64,000 nucleotides of DNA from SpSt-398 sp041752235. GTDB lineage: Bacteria; Bacteroidota; Bacteroidia; Chitinophagales; Chitinophagaceae. Position 1 is the first letter of the stretch. Each line of letters opens with the position of its first letter. Under the pieces are notes generated by a model. That model worked only from the letters and a program-made list of their open reading frames with translations, made no database searches and had not been told where the DNA came from. A program made the translations under genes and the position numbers. Of the stretch, positions 51,712 to 59,269 are shown piece after piece. The stretch covers positions 82,310-146,309 of the forward strand of contig JBGSHM010000031.1 in assembly GCA_041752235.1 (NCBI GenBank). The letters are read 5' to 3'.

Positions 51712-53919
51712 ATGCCCGTGAGATCGATCATAAACAGAATAGGTGGGCTAATTATTTTGATCCCTGCCTTTCAATCCGTTTTCGCACAGGCGGATACCCT
51801 TGAATTGGGCCAGGCATTGGAACGATCAAATAAATGGCTGAAGGAGATCAAGCATGATTCCGCCTTTAAAGAAGCCAGCCGGGTTGCTCAGGTGGCTGGT
51901 AAAAAGGGGTATCGTCGGTATGAAGCCCTGGCCTATGATATCATGGCAGAAGTAATGCGGGTAAAAGGGAAAATGGAAGAGCTTCGTCGGTATGATTCCC
52001 TGCTTACCCACCTGGCAGGTCAGCTTAAAGATACTTCCCTGATCATTTCAGCACGCAATCGAATGGGGGTGTACCTGCTTGAACAAGGGCGCACCAATGA
52101 AGCCGCCGATTTTTTTCTGACCTCCCTCGACCTGAAACTCGAAAAGGAACAATCCATCAAAACCGCGGAAGTTTATTCCAACCTGGGATCCGTTTACATG
52201 GCACTGAGTAAGAAGGATAAGGCCATGGAATGGTTTGTAAAATCATTAAAGCTGTATGAAAAATTAGGAAATGATCGTGGGTTGGGAGAGACCTATAGCA
52301 ATATTTCCTCGCTCTATTATCTGATGGGGCGCACGGATGATGCGATTGCCTACCAAAAACAGAGCATCTTTCATCGTTCCCGACAGAATGATATCCAGGG
52401 GTTGATTATTCCGAATATCAATATCGGGCAATTATATATTCTGAAAGATTCCTCCGAGCTGGCCCTTCGCCATTTGCATCAGGCGGTGGAGTACGCGGAG
52501 AAAGTAAAACTACCTCCTTTGCGCGCGGCCGCCTATTCAGGCATGTCCACCTTTTACATCAAGGCCAAACAGTATGGCCCCGCATTGGAATGGCAGGACA
52601 AAGCGATCGCGCTTTTCGAAGAAACAGACAATAAGCCCATGCTTTCCCGAATGTATGTATCGGCCGGTAATCTGGCCAGTGCCATGAGCGATTCGGCCAG
52701 TGCCATCAAGTATTACGGCAGAGGACTTGATTTCTCGCTTGAGTTGGGCAACAAAGAGAATATTGCCAATGTGTATGAGAAGATGAGCAATTTCTACCTG
52801 GCGTGGAAAGATCATAGCAAGGCTTACCAATATTACAAAAGTTATACGCTTTATCGGGATAGTATTGCCCTGGCCAGTTCACTCTCCAATATCGAGCGGA
52901 TCAAGATCCAGTATGAAACCGAGAAAAAGGACAACGAGATTCAACGCCTCGCTACAGACCAACGTATCCAGCAACTTCAAATCGAAAAACAAAACGCCCT
53001 GATCGCTGGGAATCTATTGGAAGCTAGCCGAAAACAGAACGAGATCGAACTATTGTCCCAGTCCAGGGAATTACAGGAACTTCGGATCAATCAGCAGGAT
53101 GAACAATTGGAAAAACAGATCCTGTTAGCGAAAACAAAAGAACAGCAATTGCAACTGGCCGAAACCGAGAACCAATTGCAGAACCGGAAACTAAAGGAAT
53201 CAGAGACCACACGGAATTTTATTTTGGTCGGGGTAGGTTTACTCGCCCTGCTCGGCTATTTTCTGTTCAACCGCTATCAACTGAAAAGAAAGATCCAACA
53301 GCAGGAGGCCCTGCTTGCCGTTCGCGAAAATATTGCCAAAGACCTGCACGATGAGATCGGTTCTACCCTTACCAGCATAAAAATATTATCCGAGGTCTCG
53401 GAACGAAATATCCATACCGATCAGGTCAAGACCTCCAGTTTTATCAAGAAGATCACGGAGCAGTCTGCCGCCGCCCAACAAGGGATCAGCGACATTGTGT
53501 GGGCTGTAAAGCCAGAGAATGATAAACTGGAGAATATGGTCATCCGGATGCGGGAATATGTGGCCCAGACTCTGGAGTCCAGAAATATCCAAACGCTGAT
53601 CGAGATCGATGAAGAAGTATTGCACCAGCGTTTAAGCATGAACCAGCGAAGGGACTTTTTCCTGATCTTCAAAGAGGTCATTAATAATATTGCCAAGTAT
53701 GCCGAGGCAAGTCTGGTCACCATCCACCTTAGTGGTCGTGAACAAGGACTTGGCATGCGCATAGCGGACAATGGAAAAGGATTTGACCTTCAGACGGTCA
53801 GGTCTTCCAATGGACTAAAAAACATGCACACCCGGGCCGAATCCCTCCATGGCCGGGTTGATATAAAGTCTCAGCAAGGCCAGGGCACGGTGATTGACCT
53901 ATATATTCCAACTACATGA
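51712..53919 (+). CDS. TPR-containing sensor histidine kinase (LytS/NarX-type, HPK7)
   Basis: A 735-residue sensor. A signal peptide (IGGLIILIPAFQSVFAQ) leads to a periplasmic TPR array (about residues 80-390; for example AEVYSNLGSVYMALSKKDKA and AYQYYKSYTLYRDSIAL), a long coiled coil (about 405-500) and one transmembrane helix (503-521, FILVGVGLLALLGYFLF). The cytoplasmic part has the HisKA_3 phosphoacceptor His546 in AKDLHDEIGSTLTSIKIL, then an ATPase domain with VINNIAKYAEA and IADNGKGFD. The ATG at 51712 is preferred to a long upstream frame. Its partner is the response regulator at 53988. Confidence 0.9.
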   Translation: MPVRSIINRIGGLIILIPAFQSVFAQADTLELGQALERSNKWLKEIKHDSAFKEASRVAQVAGKKGYRRYEALAYDIMAEVMRVKGKMEELRRYDSLLTHLAGQLKDTSLIISARNRMGVYLLEQGRTNEAADFFLTSLDLKLEKEQSIKTAEVYSNLGSVYMALSKKDKAMEWFVKSLKLYEKLGNDRGLGETYSNISSLYYLMGRTDDAIAYQKQSIFHRSRQNDIQGLIIPNINIGQLYILKDSSELALRHLHQAVEYAEKVKLPPLRAAAYSGMSTFYIKAKQYGPALEWQDKAIALFEETDNKPMLSRMYVSAGNLASAMSDSASAIKYYGRGLDFSLELGNKENIANVYEKMSNFYLAWKDHSKAYQYYKSYTLYRDSIALASSLSNIERIKIQYETEKKDNEIQRLATDQRIQQLQIEKQNALIAGNLLEASRKQNEIELLSQSRELQELRINQQDEQLEKQILLAKTKEQQLQLAETENQLQNRKLKESETTRNFILVGVGLLALLGYFLFNRYQLKRKIQQQEALLAVRENIAKDLHDEIGSTLTSIKILSEVSERNIHTDQVKTSSFIKKITEQSAAAQQGISDIVWAVKPENDKLENMVIRMREYVAQTLESRNIQTLIEIDEEVLHQRLSMNQRRDFFLIFKEVINNIAKYAEASLVTIHLSGREQGLGMRIADNGKGFDLQTVRSSNGLKNMHTRAESLHGRVDIKSQQGQGTVIDLYIPTT

Positions 53920-53958
53920 TCATGTAGTCACCTTCCGCCTGGCTTTTCCTTATTTTTA
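53912..53958 (+). promoter_or_regulatory. Regulon operator and promoter, site 1 (response regulator)
   Basis: The perfect palindrome CTACATGATCATGTAG (53912-53927) is followed directly by TCA in the minus-33 position, 20 bases, and TATTTTTA (53951-53958, one base off TAnnTTTG). The operator overlaps the last codons of the kinase gene. The regulator start codon lies 30 bases past the minus-7 box. Its placement matches sites 2 and 3 exactly. Confidence 0.7.
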
Positions 53959-53987
53959 ATACAGGGATTATTCTGTTCCTTTTAACT

Positions 53988-54623
53988 ATGGCCATCCGGG
54001 TTTTAATTTATGATGACAATGAAGTGCTTCGGCAAAGCCTGCAGCTTCTCATCGAGGCCGAGCCGGATATGGACTTCCTGGCCCTGATGCCCAATGCAGA
54101 AACCGTTGAGGTGGATGTTGCCGAACTCAAACCCGATGTGGTATTGATGGACATCGATATGCCCGGGGTGAATGGGGTAGAGGCCGTGAGGCGGATCGTG
54201 AAACTCAATAACCGGTTGCCGGTGATCATGCTGACAGTATTTGATGACAATGAGAATATTTTCAATGCCATTTGCGCAGGCGCATCAGGTTATATCCTGA
54301 AACGATATGCCACCGAAGAAGTACCCGGGGCCATACGGATGGTGTTGACCGGCGGAGCGCCCATGACAGGCGCAGTGGCCCGAAAAGTACTCACCATGGT
54401 ACCCCAGGCCCGCTCACAGGAACAAGAGCAAAGTAATTTATCTGCCAAGGAAATTGCCATTCTGCAATTCCTGGTCAATGGCTATAGTTATAAAATGATC
54501 GCTTCCGAATTAAAGATCAGTATCGATACCGTACGCTTCCATATCAAAAAGATCTATGATAAACTGCACGTGCATTCTGCTACCGAGGCAGTTTCCAAAG
54601 CCATCAAAGACAAGCTGGTATAA
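53988..54623 (+). CDS. NarL/FixJ-family response regulator
   Basis: A 211-residue regulator. The receiver domain has the acidic pocket IYDDNEV (Asp9/Asp10), the phosphorylation site Asp55 in VVLMDIDMPGVNG, the Thr in VIMLTVFDD and the lysine in YILKRYA. The C-terminal LuxR-type DNA-binding domain reads LSAKEIAILQFLVNGYSYKM, then ISIDTVRFHIKKIYDKLHVHSATEAVSKAI. It is the likely partner of the TPR kinase and the likely reader of the CTACAT-N4-ATGTAG sites around it. It starts 68 bases after the kinase gene, behind its own promoter. Confidence 0.94.
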   Translation: MAIRVLIYDDNEVLRQSLQLLIEAEPDMDFLALMPNAETVEVDVAELKPDVVLMDIDMPGVNGVEAVRRIVKLNNRLPVIMLTVFDDNENIFNAICAGASGYILKRYATEEVPGAIRMVLTGGAPMTGAVARKVLTMVPQARSQEQEQSNLSAKEIAILQFLVNGYSYKMIASELKISIDTVRFHIKKIYDKLHVHSATEAVSKAIKDKLV

Positions 54624-54639
54624 GCTTTCCCCTGCTTCC

Positions 54640-54686
54640 CTACATGATAATGTAGTTGCCTGACCTCCTTCCCGACAATAGTTTTA
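54640..54686 (+). promoter_or_regulatory. Regulon operator and promoter, site 2 (secreted-protein operon)
   Basis: Palindrome CTACATGATAATGTAG (54640-54655), then TTG (54656-54658), 20 bases, TAGTTTTA (54679-54686). The start codon of the LamG/OmpA-like gene is 19 bases past the minus-7 box. Distances from palindrome to promoter are the same as at sites 1 and 3. Confidence 0.75.
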
Positions 54687-54704
54687 TGGAAAATTAGCGA
54701 GACC

Positions 54705-55790
54705 ATGAAACATCTACTTTCTCTCATTGCCTTATTCTTTTTTACAATAATCGGCCTCCGGGCCCAGACCTTTGATTTCGTTCAAGGCACGAATATCATT
54801 TTTGAAGATCGTTTTGAGCAAGACCCGGTGGGTGACCTTCCGGCCCGTTGGAACACCAACAGCGGGGGAGAAGCCCTTCGGCTCGATGGTCATGACGGCA
54901 AGTGGTTTAAGATCGGTGGTGGTATGGTAGTGACCCCAGAACTCAAAAAACGATTACCCGAAGATTGTACGATTGAATTCGATCTCGTGATCGAACCGGG
55001 TGCTTGTCCCGTCGTATTTGGGATGACACCGATCGCCGATGTATCCACCGGCAATGTGTATTATAAAAAGATCTTTGTGGTATTGCAAAATGAAGCAGGA
55101 TACCCGGATGTGGTTTTTGGTAAAGATGTAGTTACTATGGGGAATAAAGGAAGTTTTGATATGGCAGGATATATCGGTCGCGAACTGCATGTCAGCATTT
55201 CCATTAATAAAACCCGTTTTCGTGTTTACCTCGATGAAACCAAGGTCGTGGACCTTCCCAAGGTCATGCTACCCGAGTATCGCACCAATTTCTTTATTGC
55301 CGGTGGCGAGCTTTGCAATAAAGATCAGGGCATTTACTTTAGCAATGTACGCATTGCCGCAGGCGAAGCCGATGCCCGTCGGTTGCTCATCAAACAATTA
55401 TTGGAACAAGGGTCGGTGGTGACCACTGATATCACCTTTACCCAGCAAAGCCTGGAAAACGCGCCCGTTTTTACTCCGGAATCAATCCCCTTTCTTGACA
55501 CCCTTGGCCAGGCCATGATGAATGATCCCAGTCTGAATATTCAGATCAACGGCATGGAAACCTTTCCTATGTCCGAACAGGGAGGCAGTATGGATAACCA
55601 GGGTTTAGAAGCAACGGCAAAAGCCAAAGTGGAAGAGATCAAAACCTATATCACCAACAAATTCAATGTGGGGGTGGACCGAATATTGATCGGCATGACC
55701 AATAAGATCAAGACCAAATTGGATCAGGTAAAAAGCAGCAAAGCCGGCAGTAAGGTCCGCGGCTTCCTCACCGAGATCATTAAATTATAA
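54705..55790 (+). CDS. Exported LamG-like and OmpA-like protein
   Basis: A 361-residue secreted protein (signal LSLIALFFFTIIGLRAQ). Residues about 25-225 look like a concanavalin/LamG-type beta-sandwich (FEDRFEQDPVGDLPARW, CTIEFDLVIEPGACPVVFG, RVYLDETKVVDLPKV). The C-terminal part resembles a degenerate OmpA-like domain (IPFLDTLGQAMMNDPSLNIQINGM, then AKAKVEEIKTYITNKFNVGVDRILIGM), which in intact form binds peptidoglycan; the key residues are not all present, so binding is unsure. It is the first gene of the operator-controlled run. Confidence 0.7.
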   Translation: MKHLLSLIALFFFTIIGLRAQTFDFVQGTNIIFEDRFEQDPVGDLPARWNTNSGGEALRLDGHDGKWFKIGGGMVVTPELKKRLPEDCTIEFDLVIEPGACPVVFGMTPIADVSTGNVYYKKIFVVLQNEAGYPDVVFGKDVVTMGNKGSFDMAGYIGRELHVSISINKTRFRVYLDETKVVDLPKVMLPEYRTNFFIAGGELCNKDQGIYFSNVRIAAGEADARRLLIKQLLEQGSVVTTDITFTQQSLENAPVFTPESIPFLDTLGQAMMNDPSLNIQINGMETFPMSEQGGSMDNQGLEATAKAKVEEIKTYITNKFNVGVDRILIGMTNKIKTKLDQVKSSKAGSKVRGFLTEIIKL

Positions 55791-55832
55791 GTCCCGGTAG
55801 CAAACAATACCAAAGAAGCATAAACCTTGCGG

Positions 55833-56294
55833 ATGAAACTATTCATTACCATATCGGTGCTGTTCCTGGCTACGGCTCTTTGGGGCGCCTGCCCTTCGCG
55901 GATACTTTCCGTGGGCATCTTCTCTTTCAAAGTTGGTACCCAGGTATATGTGGCCGATACAACCCATGCACGCGGTTATGCCAATCAGACGACTGGCATT
56001 GGGTACATCACTGCAGCGAATAGCCAGGATATGGTGGTGGATATTTCGAAGAAGGAACTGAAGAGTGTAGGCACCTATGTACTAAAGGCCCGGGATAGTA
56101 AAGTGGTTTTTACCCTGAACAGTAAATCCTACTCGCTGCGAAGGGAGCAGGACTATCTCCGTGTAACTATCACTTCAGTCCGTACAGCGGGATCGTTTTC
56201 CCTGCTCAACGGGCGATTCGAAGGACAGTTGACCGACAAGCTTGGAAATGTGGTGAAGATCACGGAAGGATATTTTGAAACCAAAAATCTGTAA
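55833..56294 (+). CDS. Unrecognised exported protein
   Basis: A 153-residue secreted protein with a signal (LFITISVLFLATALWG) and no family recognised. It is rich in beta-strand-like segments (YVLKARDSKVVFTLNSKSYSL) and may be a small beta-barrel or sandwich. An in-frame TTG two codons earlier was not used. It lies between the LamG-like gene (42-base gap) and the first C1q-like gene (9-base gap), so it belongs to the same operon. Confidence 0.72.
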   Translation: MKLFITISVLFLATALWGACPSRILSVGIFSFKVGTQVYVADTTHARGYANQTTGIGYITAANSQDMVVDISKKELKSVGTYVLKARDSKVVFTLNSKSYSLRREQDYLRVTITSVRTAGSFSLLNGRFEGQLTDKLGNVVKITEGYFETKNL

Positions 56295-56303
56295 TCAGCA
56301 ACC

Positions 56304-56879
56304 ATGAAATACAAATTCTTTTTCCTGATGATACTTGCCTGGGCATTCTCAACGGAGATCATGGCCCAGGGAAAACCGGTGAAGAAAGCTGCCACCACGC
56401 CGGTGAAGATATCGGGGGGCACCACCAGACCTGCGACCTTCATTCCCACGATCGCTTTTAGCGCACAGATCACCCAAACCAGGGAAGTACTTGTAGGTTC
56501 GGATGGAAACCGCGTCAGACGCTTTAATCAGGTAGACTTTAACTATGGCAATGCCTTTGATCCCGCTGCTGGCGCGTTTCGTGCGCCGCTGGAAGGAATG
56601 TATTGCTTCGTAGTAAATGTAACCACGGTGAATTATGGTTGTGTGAATGATCCGCTTTCCCTGCTGGTTCGGGTCATGAAAAATAATGTCGAGTATCAGC
56701 CCTTCCATCTGCTGGTCAATTACGGGTCAGGTTCAAGTACGCAGGGTTTCACCTGTTTTGTTCCGATGGCGGCAGGTGATGTGGTGGATCTTTATCCCTA
56801 TTCAGTGGCCTGCCTTCAGGGGGGAAATCAACCCGCCTATGAGCGATTTGTATTTAGCAGTTATCGTGTACGTTTTTAA
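56304..56879 (+). CDS. Exported C1q/TNF-like jelly-roll protein
   Basis: A 191-residue secreted protein with signal MILAWAFSTEIMAQ, a short basic linker (GKPVKKAATTPVK) and a C1q-like domain from about residue 48: IAFSAQITQTREV, NQVDFNYGNAFDPAAGAFRAPLEGMYCFVV, VPMAAGDVVDLYP and a final YERFVFSSYRVRF. The FSA, FN...FD...G.F.AP..G.Y.F pattern is the C1q signature. C1q domains trimerise and bind surfaces or ligands. It overlaps no neighbour; the next C1q-like gene follows after 10 bases. Confidence 0.82.
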   Translation: MKYKFFFLMILAWAFSTEIMAQGKPVKKAATTPVKISGGTTRPATFIPTIAFSAQITQTREVLVGSDGNRVRRFNQVDFNYGNAFDPAAGAFRAPLEGMYCFVVNVTTVNYGCVNDPLSLLVRVMKNNVEYQPFHLLVNYGSGSSTQGFTCFVPMAAGDVVDLYPYSVACLQGGNQPAYERFVFSSYRVRF

Positions 56880-56889
56880 AGAAATTAGT

Positions 56890-57438
56890 ATGAATACCCT
56901 GATCGTCTTCTTTCAATTCTTTTGGTTGTTTCAGGGTGCACCGGCTACTCCGGCACCTGTAACAGATCCAGCCCTGTTGTTTAATGTGATCACCTCGCAG
57001 ACACGCAATCTGGATGATGGAAATGGCGGGTATGTACCGGTAAGTTCATTTGAACAAGTATTGGTAAACAAGAAAAATTCGTTTAGTCCTGTATCCGGTC
57101 TTTTTACTGCACCGGCCGAAGGGGTATATCATTTTTCTGCCCGCTTTCGCATCAGTGAATACCGCTGTCACACTTCACAAGATGTACGCATACCGGGAAT
57201 GACGGAGATTCAGGTGGTCAGCAATTCGACCACTGTATTACAGCGATTTCTTTTTCTCCCGGGATATAACAGCACCACCGATCCAAATGCCAGGCCATTC
57301 ACTGAATCAAAGTTTGATGTGCTGGTGAAATTGAAGCGCGGTGAAACCATTCAGCTTAAGATAAAAGGCAAGAAATGTTTTGAAGGGAAAATACCCCAGT
57401 ATTACCGGGCTGAATTTTCCGGGATGCAGGTCATTTGA
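56890..57438 (+). CDS. Exported C1q-like protein, divergent paralogue
   Basis: A 182-residue secreted protein with signal LIVFFQFFWLFQGAPATP and a divergent C1q-like domain: FNVITSQTRNLDDGNGGYVP, FEQVLVNKKNSFSPVSGLFTAPAEGVYHFSARFRI and the terminal YYRAEFSGMQVI. The FSPVSG.FTAPAEGVYHF segment matches the C1q core. The ATG at 56890 is used; the long frame upstream overlaps the previous gene. It is in operon with its paralogue and the glycine-rich gene. Confidence 0.75.
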   Translation: MNTLIVFFQFFWLFQGAPATPAPVTDPALLFNVITSQTRNLDDGNGGYVPVSSFEQVLVNKKNSFSPVSGLFTAPAEGVYHFSARFRISEYRCHTSQDVRIPGMTEIQVVSNSTTVLQRFLFLPGYNSTTDPNARPFTESKFDVLVKLKRGETIQLKIKGKKCFEGKIPQYYRAEFSGMQVI

Positions 57439-57451
57439 TTAAATCATCAAC

Positions 57452-58324
57452 ATGAAATCAATTCACATGAAACAAATACTTTTTCTCCTGGCTTTTACGG
57501 CTGGCATAGCCAGTTTCGTGTCGGGACAGGGTGACCCCAATAACAATAACCCGGCCAGCAGCAATGCAAACAACAACAATATTCCCAAGACCAGTACGCC
57601 ACGTTTGCAGGGATTGCCCAATGCTAATACAACGACCGTTGTGGAAGCCGGGGCTGATTTTAAGAACATGCGCACCTTCACCCAGGATGGTCAATTTCAG
57701 ATACCCAAAGGAACCAAGCTGGTGATGATCGAAGTGTGGGGTGGCGGAGGCGGTGGATCGGCTACCGGTGGTGGTGGTGGCGGCGCGTTTGTACGTTCTG
57801 TTTTCACCATTATAGATGGTGGTGACGTTACTGTAAAGATCGGACAGGGAGGCAAAGGCGGTACCACCCTTGCACAACAGGGAGGCACAACCTATGCCCA
57901 ATTCAGGGGAGCCCTTCCTACCGGTAATGCAAACAGCGTTTCGGCATCAGGCGGAAATGGTGCGGCCTATGTAGTCGGTGCCAACCCTTATGCAGAAGAT
58001 GGGTTTGGCGGACAACAGGGAGGATGCACCAATTATACCATTGGATTCAACCTCATAGCAGGAGAAGATGGAGAAGTATATCAGGACTCCTATGATCAGA
58101 GCGGTCCCAATAACTATGTTGTTACCCGGAGTCTTGGGAAAGGAGGTAACGCGGGCAATACAGAAAACACAGGTGGCCGCGGGGATATTGTTTTAAACCC
58201 CAATAACCCCACCTATAGAAGAAGCGGAGGCCCCGGAAAATTGCCGGGTGGAGGCGGAGGTGGAAGCACCAACCCCCGGGGAGGTTTTAATGGCGCTCCC
58301 GGCATGGCGATCATTTATTATTAA
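57452..58324 (+). CDS. Exported glycine-rich surface protein
   Basis: A 290-residue secreted protein with a signal (ILFLLAFTAGIASFVSGQ) and an asparagine-rich linker. A glycine-rich domain begins at about residue 70: RTFTQDGQFQIPKGTKLVMI followed by EVWGGGGGGSATGGGGGGAF, then DGGDVTVKIGQGGKGG and a glycine-rich end. This matches the glycine-rich domain found in adhesins and phage tail proteins (the VPAGVTSVTVEVWGGGGGG type). MKQILF five residues in is an alternative start. A surface or extracellular matrix role is likely. Confidence 0.75.
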   Translation: MKSIHMKQILFLLAFTAGIASFVSGQGDPNNNNPASSNANNNNIPKTSTPRLQGLPNANTTTVVEAGADFKNMRTFTQDGQFQIPKGTKLVMIEVWGGGGGGSATGGGGGGAFVRSVFTIIDGGDVTVKIGQGGKGGTTLAQQGGTTYAQFRGALPTGNANSVSASGGNGAAYVVGANPYAEDGFGGQQGGCTNYTIGFNLIAGEDGEVYQDSYDQSGPNNYVVTRSLGKGGNAGNTENTGGRGDIVLNPNNPTYRRSGGPGKLPGGGGGGSTNPRGGFNGAPGMAIIYY

Positions 58325-58341
58325 TTCAACATCAACATAAA

Positions 58342-59118
58342 ATGAAAAAGTACATACCCATTCTGTTATTCCTGGCCGCCTGCAACAACAGTACCGAGCC
58401 GGCCCAATCAAATTCTACAGCCGATGTTAAGGAAGAAAAAAAAGTTTCTTCCTCAGCAGGGGGTTGCGAATCCCTGATCTTCTTTCGCAAAGGCATCACC
58501 GTCGAAGCTACATCCTATGATGCGGAAGGAAAAGAAACCGGTAAACAACTGACCACCATCCTGGATATCACGTCTAAAGATGGTAATACCATCGCCCACG
58601 TAAGAGGCGAAGATATTCAATCGGGTAGCGGAGAAAAGAAAACCCTGGAGTACAACTATCGTTGTGATGGAAAAAGTATTTACATGGATATCGCCTCCGC
58701 TTTCCGTACGCTCGAAAAAAATTCGGATGCCAGTTTTACCTCCACCGAAATTGAATATCCTATTGATATCAAGGAGGGACAATCCCTGCCCGATATCGCT
58801 GGTACCATGAGCGCGGAAAAAGGTGGAAAGAAATCAACCATGACCTTTCAATATAAAAACAGAAAAGTGGGGAAAATGGAATCCATTACCACCCCTGCAG
58901 GCACCTGGAAATGTTATCCCGTTTCCAATGATGTGGTCATGGAAATGGATATCCCCGGCATGAATGAGAAAATGAAGGAAATGATGAAAGCCATGCAGGA
59001 TAAAATGAAGACCAGTACCACTACCTGGTTTGCCCCCGACTTTGGAATTGTGAAAACGGAAATGTACCAGGATGGGAAATTGAAGTCAAGGAATGAAGTA
59101 ACAAAGGTGGGAGAGTAG
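58342..59118 (+). CDS. Lipoprotein of the DUF3108/TapB-like kind
   Basis: A 258-residue lipoprotein with a short signal and lipobox (IPILLFLAACNNSTEP). The mature part has alternating strand-like segments such as VEATSYDAEGKETGKQLTTIL and CDGKSIYMDIASAFRTLEKN, and ends FGIVKTEMYQDGKLKSRNEVTKVG, resembling DUF3108/TapB-like proteins; the family call is tentative. It is the last gene of the contiguous run before the heptamer spacer at 59116. Confidence 0.62.
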   Translation: MKKYIPILLFLAACNNSTEPAQSNSTADVKEEKKVSSSAGGCESLIFFRKGITVEATSYDAEGKETGKQLTTILDITSKDGNTIAHVRGEDIQSGSGEKKTLEYNYRCDGKSIYMDIASAFRTLEKNSDASFTSTEIEYPIDIKEGQSLPDIAGTMSAEKGGKKSTMTFQYKNRKVGKMESITTPAGTWKCYPVSNDVVMEMDIPGMNEKMKEMMKAMQDKMKTSTTTWFAPDFGIVKTEMYQDGKLKSRNEVTKVGE

Positions 59119-59252
59119 CTGTTGGCTATTAGCTATTAGCTATTAGCTTTTAGCTGTTAGCTTTTAGTTCCATGTTACATAATGAAACAATTCATTTTCA
59201 TATCCTAGCACTTATTACTTATAATCAAAAACTTAATAGCTAAAAGCTAACC
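59116..59252. repeat. TTAGCTA heptamer repeats, two oppositely facing blocks
   Basis: At 59116-59169 seven-base units (TAGCTAT, TAGCTTT, TAGCTGT) run in tandem; at 59234-59252 an inverted copy reads AATAGCTAAAAGCTAACC. They lie between the lipoprotein and cytolysin-like genes and can pair. Single copies of the same unit lie near 36456, 42088 and 44320. No open gene or promoter is apparent in the spacer. Confidence 0.75.
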
Positions 59253-59269
59253 ACTCCAAATCATAGCAT

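Noticed and set aside
53912..53927. The CTACAT palindromes as terminators
   Set aside because: Stems of six bases without T-runs are weak, one follows a separate terminator at 61741, and all three keep a fixed distance to promoter boxes.
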